Shown: piece after piece, positions 1-4,993 of the stretch
Layout: every line of letters starts with the position of its first letter
How positions within the stretch are numbered: position 1 is the stretch's first letter
Source: Syntrophomonadaceae bacterium
Lineage (GTDB): Bacteria; Bacillota; Syntrophomonadia; Syntrophomonadales; Syntrophomonadaceae
Assembly: GCA_012840625.1 (NCBI GenBank)
Contig: DUSB01000070.1
Location: 1 to 5,795 of the forward strand
DNA length: 5,795 nt
Direction: 5' to 3'
Notes under the pieces: generated by a model
The model's database searches: none
Seen by the model: the letters and a program-made list of their open reading frames with translations, nothing else
Told to the model about the DNA's origin: nothing
Translations under genes and position numbers: made by a program

Positions 1-444
1 CGTGGAGCTGGTTGGAATACGATTCAGTCGCTGGTTGCTATTGGTTCGGGGGGTTTAACGGGTAAAGGTTTGTTTCAGGGCAGTCAGGTGCAGTTGAATT
101 TCCTTCCCGAACATCATACTGATTTTATCTATGCTGTGATTGGTGAGGAACTGGGTTTCATTGGTGCTGCATTTGTGCTGGTTTTATATGCACTGCTGCT
201 GTGGCGTTCCGTTGAAATCAGCTTTACCGCTCAAGACCTTTACGGTACGCTGGTTGTTATTGGTATTACAGCTATGTGGCTGTTTCATATTTTTGAAAAT
301 ATCGGTATGTCTATTGGTATTATGCCCATTACAGGGATTCCTTTGCCTTTTCTTAGCTATGGGGGGAGTTCGCTTTTAACCAACATGATTGCCGTGGGTC
401 TGATACTAAATGTTAATCTCCATGACAAAAAGATAGTGTTTTAG
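1..444 (+). CDS. rodA: Rod shape-determining protein RodA, C-terminal part (SEDS peptidoglycan polymerase), 5' truncated
   Basis: The reading frame is open from base 1 to a TAG at 442-444 and gives the last 147 residues of a SEDS-family (FtsW/RodA/SpoVE) membrane protein. These enzymes polymerise lipid II into glycan strands with a class B PBP; RodA works in the side-wall elongasome. Visible family marks are a GAGWN..QS..AIGSGGL block at residues 2-19, the loop motif LPEHHTDF at about 35-42 whose Asp41 matches the conserved, probably catalytic aspartate, the following IGEELGF, a membrane segment at about 54-68, and the C-terminal signature TGIPLPFLSYGGSS at about 111-124 before the last membrane helix. 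RodA is preferred over FtsW because of the HTDF/IGEE form and the very short tail after the last helix, and because Clostridia often carry rodA just upstream of spoIVFAB. The true start lies outside the window. Confidence 0.93.
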   Translation, partial: RGAGWNTIQSLVAIGSGGLTGKGLFQGSQVQLNFLPEHHTDFIYAVIGEELGFIGAAFVLVLYALLLWRSVEISFTAQDLYGTLVVIGITAMWLFHIFENIGMSIGIMPITGIPLPFLSYGGSSLLTNMIAVGLILNVNLHDKKIVF

Positions 445-457
445 TGTCTTGCGAAAC

Positions 458-465
458 AGGAGGTG
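458..465 (+). promoter_or_regulatory. Strong Shine-Dalgarno AGGAGGTG of the DUF1232 gene, overlapping its only canonical start codon
   Basis: AGGAGGTG is a near-perfect match to the anti-Shine-Dalgarno sequence. It physically includes the GTG at 463-465, the only ATG/GTG/TTG in this frame upstream of the conserved domain. A ribosome paired here would place its P site around 470-474, where the in-frame codon is ATA (472-474), 8 bases after AGGAGG. The site therefore argues against GTG 463 as the real start, and for either an AUA start or a sequence error in an original ATG. Confidence 0.7.
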
Positions 466-897
466 CTAACTATAAAAAGGAAACCGCTCTTTTTTCAGGT
501 TAAAGAAGTACTATCTTTTGTTCCCAATTTTCTTAAACTTATATATTGCCTGGTCGATGATTCTCGTGTTCCGATTAAGGAAAAGGCTATTTTGCTGGCT
601 GTAGCAGCTTATATTCTTTCGCCCTTTGATTTTCTGCCGGATATTATACCTTTTTTGGGTAAGATTGACGATTTGCTCTTGCTGGCATTGATTCTGCAGC
701 GTTTTATCAACAGTGTGGATCGCAGCATTGTTCTTGAATACTGGGAAGGTGATGCTAATCTTCTGGAGCTGATGGAAAGTATTATGGCGCTGGCAGGACG
801 TTTACTGCCGCCCGGTGTATATCGACGCATTGTGCATAAAGCACAGGCAGACATCGCCGGGAAAGATTATGTAGATGTAGATTTTGATATAAAATAA
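463..897 (+). CDS. DUF1232 (YkvA-like) small membrane protein of unknown function
   Basis: This is a protein of up to 144 residues with a DUF1232 core at about residues 37-74. The diagnostic stretch is AYILSPFDFLPD (49-60), then IPFLGKIDD (62-70) and a run of leucines. Proteins of this family are small, probably membrane-associated and of unknown biochemical role; the polar SPFDFLPD and GKIDD motifs flank a hydrophobic hairpin. The remaining C-terminal part (about 85-144) is charged, probably helical, and ends in an acidic tail. It starts 18 bp after rodA in the same frame, so it is probably co-transcribed with rodA. I give the start as GTG 463, but the Shine-Dalgarno at 458-465 covers that codon, and ATA 472 (141 residues) fits ribosome spacing better. 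The next canonical start, a TTG near 592, would fall inside the conserved domain. The domain call is firm; function is unknown. Confidence 0.82.
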   Translation: MLTIKRKPLFFQVKEVLSFVPNFLKLIYCLVDDSRVPIKEKAILLAVAAYILSPFDFLPDIIPFLGKIDDLLLLALILQRFINSVDRSIVLEYWEGDANLLELMESIMALAGRLLPPGVYRRIVHKAQADIAGKDYVDVDFDIK

Positions 898-919
898 TAG
901 CTTTTCTCGAGCAAAGATC

Positions 920-928
920 TGGTATAAA
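920..928 (+). promoter_or_regulatory. Tentative extended -10 promoter element before the spoIVFA-like gene
   Basis: The bases TGG followed by TATAAA form an extended -10 element (TGN plus a 5/6 match to TATAAT) in the 71-bp gap before the SpoIVFA-like gene. No convincing -35 hexamer lies 16-18 bases upstream. B. subtilis spoIVF is transcribed by the mother-cell factor sigma-E. I looked for a sigma-E promoter here and found only weak partial matches (GTATAAA at 922-928 and TATATATA at 945-952). The region is AT-rich enough that either could be chance, so the entry is a candidate only. Confidence 0.22.
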
Positions 929-936
929 TTAATTCT

Positions 937-963
937 GCCCTCTGTATATATAAACAGGGGGGC
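937..963 (+). promoter_or_regulatory. Inverted repeat that would hide the ribosome-binding site of the spoIVFA-like gene
   Basis: CCCTCTGT (938-945) can pair with ACAGGGGG (954-961), giving 8 bp with one G-U pair and an 8-base AU-rich loop (946-953). A variant with one bulged G extends the base through G937-C963. The 3' arm contains the G-run (957-962) that is the only Shine-Dalgarno-like sequence for the ATG at 969, six bases downstream. No U-run follows, so it does not look like an intrinsic terminator. The pairing is seen in the sequence; any control of translation is inferred. Confidence 0.45.
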
Positions 964-968
964 TGGCT

Positions 969-1535
969 ATGCTGGGAAGTTTTAAAAGGCGTTTACTTTT
1001 GGTTATAGTGTTGGTGACCATTGTCGGGCTGATCATGCAAAGCGGAGATAGAAGCCGTCAGGCAGTGGAGCCGGTTTTACGATATATTATGACCACCGAT
1101 TATCCGGTGGAAGAAACCCTGGGACGCTGGTTTGATCGCCAGACCGTTCGCAGCCTGCCGGTTGATAACCCGGCACTGCTGAAGTGTCCCTGTGATTTTG
1201 TCAGGGTAGAACGGCACTATGGATGGCATTGGGATACAGATCATTACCGGCAGGGGTTTTTCCCGGGCATATCTCTGCAGGTAAAAAAAAATACCCCAGT
1301 ATACCCGGTTTTTCAGGGTGAGATTAGCAAGGTAGATCCCCAGAATCCTCAGCGACAGATTGTGATTGACCATGGCCAGCAGTTTCTATCTTATTATGGA
1401 GGACTGGAGCAAATTATGGTCAAGCCCGGAGAACGGATAGAAAGTAATACCATTCTGGGTAAAACAGGGGACCGACTATATTTTGAGATCCGCACCGAAG
1501 AAGGCCCGGTTGATCCTCATAGTATTTTTCAGTAA
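969..1535 (+). CDS. spoIVFA: SpoIVFA-like membrane protein with degenerate LytM/M23 domain (regulator of the SpoIVFB protease)
   Basis: This 188-residue protein has one N-terminal membrane segment (about residues 8-23, preceded by KRR) and a C-terminal LytM/M23-like beta fold at about 93-187. In the sporulating mother cell, SpoIVFA anchors and restrains the SpoIVFB protease until a forespore signal arrives. The fold is recognisable from NTPVYPVFQGEI (108-119), IVIDHGQ (131-137), VKPGERIESNTILGKTGD (151-168) and the end YFEIRTEEGPVDP (171-183). The metal-binding positions are lost: where active M23 enzymes have HxGID, residues 98-102 read FPGIS, and HLHFEI is replaced by RLYFEI (169-174). It should therefore bind rather than cut, as in B. 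subtilis SpoIVFA, although it is shorter than that protein. The start ATG is six bases after a G-rich Shine-Dalgarno (957-962). It is followed after two bases by spoIVFB, which is the strongest support for the name. An alternative would be another pseudo-LytM sporulation protein such as SpoIIQ, which the neighbour makes unlikely. Confidence 0.82.
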   Translation: MLGSFKRRLLLVIVLVTIVGLIMQSGDRSRQAVEPVLRYIMTTDYPVEETLGRWFDRQTVRSLPVDNPALLKCPCDFVRVERHYGWHWDTDHYRQGFFPGISLQVKKNTPVYPVFQGEISKVDPQNPQRQIVIDHGQQFLSYYGGLEQIMVKPGERIESNTILGKTGDRLYFEIRTEEGPVDPHSIFQ

Positions 1536-1537
1536 AG

Positions 1538-2395
1538 ATGCCGCTAGGTAAATTGGCCGGGATTCCCATTCGCATTCACCCTTTGACTGTAATCTGTTTC
1601 CTGCTTTACGTTTATTTGGGCTGGGGTCTGGAAATATTGGCGGTGTTTACTGTTGTTTTGCTGCATGAGCTGGCTCATGGTATCGTAGCCCGGTTAAACG
1701 GTGTCAAAGTGAATGAAGTACAGCTTTTCCCTTTTGGTGGTCAGGCGTCTTTTGACGATTTTACCGGTTTATTACCAGAACGAGAAATCAATATAGCCCT
1801 GGCCGGGCCTATTTTTAGTCTTATGCTGGCCGGGTTTTTTTATTTTCTGCCGGCAGAATGGTTTGTGCAGCATAAAATGCTGTTTACATTTAATCTCTAC
1901 CTGGGACTTTTTAATTTACTGCCGGGTTTGCCGCTGGATGGGGGGCGGGTAGTAAGGGCTTTGCTGGCCAAAAGGCAGGGTTTTAAGAAAGCAAGCAGCC
2001 GTACAATTATGATGGGCAAAGGGCTGGCTGTACTTATTGGTGTTTATGGGATTTATCTCTTTTATAGCGGTGAAAATGGCTTGAATGCTATCATGATATT
2101 CATTTTGCTTTACTGGGCTGCTCACCGGGAAAAATCATTATTAAACTATGCCTTTATGCGTTATTTATTGCATAAAAAAGCAGAGCTGAATAGCAGGGGT
2201 CTGTTGCCGGGAAAACAGGTCATCTGTACAGGAGAGACTCTGATCAAGCAGGTGCTGGAATGGACACGACCTAATTATTACCTACTGATCGTAATGGTCA
2301 ATGAAGCCCAGCAGATTAAAGCTATATATACCGAAGCGGAGCTTATTGAATGCTATCTGAATAAGGGTTCACATAGCAGGCTGCTGGACTTATAG
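1538..2395 (+). CDS. spoIVFB: SpoIVFB-like M50 intramembrane metalloprotease (pro-sigma-K processing)
   Basis: This 285-residue polytopic membrane protein is a site-2-protease (M50) zinc metalloprotease. The zinc-binding HELAH motif is at residues 43-47 with Glu44 as the catalytic base. The third ligand is Asp134 in NLLPGLPLDGGR (126-137). The FPFGG loop (64-68) and the opening GIPIRIHP (8-15) are typical of SpoIVFB, as are hydrophobic segments near 17-45, 86-104, 115-132, 162-177 and 183-195. The C-terminal part (about 215-280) is the size and position of the CBS-like ATP-sensing domain of SpoIVFB, but the match is loose. In Bacillus the enzyme sits in the outer forespore membrane and removes the pro-sequence of sigma-K. 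It begins two bases after the stop of the SpoIVFA-like gene with no evident Shine-Dalgarno, so its translation is probably coupled to that gene, which would keep the two partners in step. Substrate identity in this organism is inferred, since sigma-K itself is not in the window. Confidence 0.88.
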   Translation: MPLGKLAGIPIRIHPLTVICFLLYVYLGWGLEILAVFTVVLLHELAHGIVARLNGVKVNEVQLFPFGGQASFDDFTGLLPEREINIALAGPIFSLMLAGFFYFLPAEWFVQHKMLFTFNLYLGLFNLLPGLPLDGGRVVRALLAKRQGFKKASSRTIMMGKGLAVLIGVYGIYLFYSGENGLNAIMIFILLYWAAHREKSLLNYAFMRYLLHKKAELNSRGLLPGKQVICTGETLIKQVLEWTRPNYYLLIVMVNEAQQIKAIYTEAELIECYLNKGSHSRLLDL

Positions 2396-2416
2396 AGCCG
2401 ATCTGGTCAGGGTTCA

Positions 2417-2445
2417 TTGTAAGGATTGGTGGAATATGTCATAAT
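2417..2445 (+). promoter_or_regulatory. Probable sigma-A promoter for the radical SAM / DUF2344 / rng operon
   Basis: TTGTAA (2417-2422, 4/6 to TTGACA) and CATAAT (2440-2445, 5/6 to TATAAT) are separated by exactly 17 bases. The site lies in the 82-bp gap after spoIVFB, and transcription would begin near 2452, leaving a leader of about 25 bases before the ATG at 2478. It would let the downstream genes be expressed in growing cells independently of the sporulation genes upstream. No terminator hairpin is evident in the gap, so read-through from spoIVFB remains possible. Confidence 0.6.
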
Positions 2446-2467
2446 ATATTATTAATGATTTTACTTT

Positions 2468-2472
2468 GGAGG
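2468..2472 (+). promoter_or_regulatory. Shine-Dalgarno GGAGG that sets the radical SAM gene start at ATG 2478
   Basis: GGAGG lies five bases before the ATG at 2478. The upstream in-frame TTG at 2466-2468 overlaps the first G of this site and has no Shine-Dalgarno of its own, so the four extra residues of that longer reading frame are rejected. Confidence 0.85.
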
Positions 2473-2477
2473 CAAGC

Positions 2478-4337
2478 ATGAAGGATAAGTTATTTCGCGA
2501 TATTCTGCCCTGGGTATCGAAACCGATACGTTATACGGGTGGCGAAGTGAATATAATTCGTAAAGATTGGCAGGAGAGTAAGGCTAAAATGGCTTTTGCC
2601 TTTCCGGACGTTTATGAGATTGGCATGTCTCACATTGGCGGAAAAATCTTATATGGTCTGGTCAATGAAAAAAGCCAGCATCTGCTGGAAAGAACCTATG
2701 CTCCCTGGCCTGATATGGAAGAACGTATGCGCGAGGAAAAAATACCTTTGTATACGCTAGAATCCTTCACTCCGCTTAAAGATTTTGATGTGGTGGGCTT
2801 TTCCTTGCAGTACGAGCTGACTATCACCAACGTATTAAATATGCTTGATCTGGCAGGCATTCCGGTGCTGGCAGAACAGAGAAGTGATCAAGACCCGCTG
2901 ATTACTGCTGGCGGGCCGGTGGCTTTTAATCCGGAGCCTTTTGCGGATTTTTTTGATGTATTCTTAATTGGTGATGGGGAAGAACTTTTATTGGAATTTT
3001 TGGATATGGTTGATCAAACCAGGAATCTTGAACGCCGACAGCGGCTGCAAAAGATGGCTGAGATCCCGGGCATTTATGTACCCAGTCTTTATGAGGTGGA
3101 ATACCATGAGGATGGCACCATAAAATCCAGGGTTCCGCTTTATGGGGGGGTACCGGAACGGGTGCGTAAAAGAGTGATTCCGGATTTGGACTACGCTTAC
3201 TTTCCGGACAAGCCTATTATTCCGTATATGAATATTGTGCATGATCGGGCGGTCTTAGAAGTAATGCGTGGGTGTCAAAGAGGGTGCCGCTTCTGTCATG
3301 CCGGGGTGGTATACCGACCAGTACGAGAACGCAGTCTGGAGGTTTTAAAAAAACAGGCTGAACTGCAGCTGAAAAATACTGGATATGAAGAGATTTCGCT
3401 GGCTTCATTAAGTACCCTTGATTATACTGGGGTTGATCGCCTGGTTCGCCACCTGGTATGCAGCTATGGAGAGCGTGGGATCGGTGTATCTTTACCCTCT
3501 TTACGGGTTGATGCCTTTTCCATTGATCTGGCCAATGAGGTACAGAAAGTACGTAAAACTACCTTAACCTTGGCTCCCGAGGCGGGATCGCAGCGTCTGC
3601 GGGATGTTATTAATAAAAATGTAAGTGAAGAACAGGTAATCGAAGCGGTGGAGGCAGCATTTCAATCGGGATGGAATGCCGTAAAACTTTATTTCATGAT
3701 CGGGCTGCCTACTGAAACCGAAGCAGATCTGGAGGGGATCTTAGATCTGGTCAATAAAGTCCGGGAAACCGGCCAAAAATATTCACGCAGATCCGTGGAG
3801 GTAAGAGCCAGCATAGCTGCTTTTGTGCCTAAAGCCCATACTCCCTTCCAGTGGGTGGTACAAAACACAGCCGGGGAACTTGAAGATAAACGTCGTTATA
3901 TGATGCGGCAGAAGAGAAAAGGGATAAAACTAAGTTTTCATGAAAGTTATACCAGCCTGGTAGAAGGAGCATTGGCGCGGGGAGATCGCCGTTTGGGCAG
4001 GGTCATTTTCCATGCCTGGCAGAATGGATGCAAATTTGACAGCTGGTCTGAGTATTTTCAGCTTGACCAATGGGTACAAGCTTTTCAAGCCTGCCAGATC
4101 GATATGGATTTTTATACACAGCGGATGCGCAGTATGGATGAGATATTTCCCTGGGATTTTATTGACACCGGGGTGAGCAGGAAGTTTTTGCAGTCAGAGT
4201 ATAATAAGGCACTGCAGGGTGAGCTGACACCAGATTGTAGAATTGCTGATTGCACTGGTTGCGGCATATGTTCAGGATTAGGGGTGGAGCTTTCTTTGAA
4301 GGAGGCAGGCGATTATGCGTTTAAGAGTCCAGTATAG
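2478..4337 (+). CDS. TIGR03960-type radical SAM protein with B12-binding-like N-terminal domain
   Basis: This is a 619-residue protein, the usual length for a stand-alone member of this family. The N-terminal third (about 35-175) resembles a B12-binding Rossmann domain: PDVYEIGMSHIGG (43-55), VVGFSLQYELT near 105-115, ITAGGPV (142-148) and LIGDGEE (163-169). The radical SAM core (about 255-440) has the [4Fe-4S] ligands Cys266, Cys270 and Cys273 in the motif RGCQRGCRFC, followed by PSLRVDAF, LAPEAGSQRLRDVINKN and KLYFMIGLPTETEADLEG, all highly typical of this group. A second cysteine cluster, Cys587-x4-Cys-x2-Cys-x2-Cys598, near the C-terminus could hold an auxiliary Fe-S cluster. Substrate and product are unknown to me. 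The gene has its own likely promoter and overlaps the DUF2344 gene by 23 bp; in other bacteria the two occur as one fused protein, so they probably act together. Cobalamin binding is uncertain: the DxHxxG motif is only partly kept (Met-Ser-His-Ile-Gly-Gly). Confidence 0.88.
   Translation: MKDKLFRDILPWVSKPIRYTGGEVNIIRKDWQESKAKMAFAFPDVYEIGMSHIGGKILYGLVNEKSQHLLERTYAPWPDMEERMREEKIPLYTLESFTPLKDFDVVGFSLQYELTITNVLNMLDLAGIPVLAEQRSDQDPLITAGGPVAFNPEPFADFFDVFLIGDGEELLLEFLDMVDQTRNLERRQRLQKMAEIPGIYVPSLYEVEYHEDGTIKSRVPLYGGVPERVRKRVIPDLDYAYFPDKPIIPYMNIVHDRAVLEVMRGCQRGCRFCHAGVVYRPVRERSLEVLKKQAELQLKNTGYEEISLASLSTLDYTGVDRLVRHLVCSYGERGIGVSLPSLRVDAFSIDLANEVQKVRKTTLTLAPEAGSQRLRDVINKNVSEEQVIEAVEAAFQSGWNAVKLYFMIGLPTETEADLEGILDLVNKVRETGQKYSRRSVEVRASIAAFVPKAHTPFQWVVQNTAGELEDKRRYMMRQKRKGIKLSFHESYTSLVEGALARGDRRLGRVIFHAWQNGCKFDSWSEYFQLDQWVQAFQACQIDMDFYTQRMRSMDEIFPWDFIDTGVSRKFLQSEYNKALQGELTPDCRIADCTGCGICSGLGVELSLKEAGDYAFKSPV
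4299..4305 (+). promoter_or_regulatory. Shine-Dalgarno AAGGAGG of the DUF2344 gene, inside the radical SAM coding region
   Basis: AAGGAGG lies nine bases before the ATG at 4315 and within the last codons of the radical SAM gene. It gives the DUF2344 gene its own strong ribosome-binding site despite the overlap and supports this start. Confidence 0.8.
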
Positions 4338-4992
4338 TCTGGGTCCTGATCTTCGCTTTTTGTCCCACCTAGATCTTATGCATATGGTAGAGCGCGCACT
4401 GCGGCGGGCGGATATTCCTTTTTTACTCAGCCAGGGTTATAATCCTCATATTCATTTATCGCTAGGAACAGTGCTGCCGGTAGGACTATGGGGGCAGCAG
4501 GAATACTTTGATCTGGAATTAGAAGAGATGTATCCGCAGCTTTTTAAACAGCGCATGAATGAGGTGCTTCCTCCGGCGATGCGTATTCAACATTGCCGGC
4601 TTATTCCCCTGGAAGCTCCTTCCCTGATGAAGCTTATCAATACAGCCACTTATGTCTTCTGTATAACGGATGTAAGTAAAGAACAATTAAATACCCTGGT
4701 CAGGAACTGGTATGAGAGTTCTGCTTTACCGGTACCAAGCCGGGGGAAAAAGAAAGACCGGGTGAAAGATTTGCGTAAGGGAATTTACAGGATAAACATA
4801 AACCACGGTGAGGATGCCTTTCAGCTTGAGTTTCTGGTCAGCGCAGGAGAACCTTTAAACATTCGTTATGATGAATTGCTGGATCTGATAAGCGCTTCTG
4901 TATCGCCACGATTAATTGTAGATTATTTCCGTAAAGGCAATTATATAAAAAAGAAAGATAGATTGTATTCTCCACTGGAAAAGGTGATGTAA
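4315..4992 (+). CDS. TIGR03936/DUF2344 protein, partner of the radical SAM protein
   Basis: This 225-residue protein belongs to the DUF2344 (TIGR03936) family, which is found either next to or fused behind TIGR03960 radical SAM proteins. The family block is in the N-terminal quarter: LRFLSHLDLMHMVERALRRA (13-32), then LLSQGYNPH (37-45), LSLGTVLPVG (48-57) and a short acidic strand EYFDLELEE (63-71). A basic segment with GKKKDRVKDLRKGIY (144-158) precedes the C-terminal half, which ends in a YFRKGNYIKKKDRLY stretch (204-218) rich in lysine. The many basic residues would suit RNA or tRNA contact, but that is inference. There are no membrane segments or signal peptide, so it is cytoplasmic. Its start overlaps the radical SAM gene by 23 bp, and its stop is followed after one base by rng. 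No enzymatic activity is established that I know of; the family call is firm. Confidence 0.87.
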   Translation: MRLRVQYSLGPDLRFLSHLDLMHMVERALRRADIPFLLSQGYNPHIHLSLGTVLPVGLWGQQEYFDLELEEMYPQLFKQRMNEVLPPAMRIQHCRLIPLEAPSLMKLINTATYVFCITDVSKEQLNTLVRNWYESSALPVPSRGKKKDRVKDLRKGIYRININHGEDAFQLEFLVSAGEPLNIRYDELLDLISASVSPRLIVDYFRKGNYIKKKDRLYSPLEKVM

Positions 4993-4993
4993 G

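Noticed and set aside
609..854. Open frame on the minus strand opposite the DUF1232 gene
   Set aside because: It is fully antisense to a gene with a clear conserved domain, its product resembles no family I recognise, and it is rich in serine and arginine as chance frames often are.
937..963. The inverted repeat read as an intrinsic terminator for the rodA-DUF1232 transcript
   Set aside because: No run of T follows the stem, and the 3' arm forms the ribosome-binding site of the next gene.
1093..1110. Perfect 6-bp inverted repeat CCACCG/CGGTGG inside the spoIVFA-like gene
   Set aside because: It is short, lies within coding sequence, has no U-run or nearby start, and is well within what chance gives in this length of sequence.
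1077..1373. Open frame on the minus strand opposite the spoIVFA-like gene
   Set aside because: It lies opposite a well-supported coding region and shows no recognisable domain or ribosome-binding site; it is probably a chance frame.
2466..2477. TTG start giving four extra residues on the radical SAM protein
   Set aside because: The TTG overlaps the GGAGG ribosome-binding site, which is correctly spaced for the ATG at 2478.
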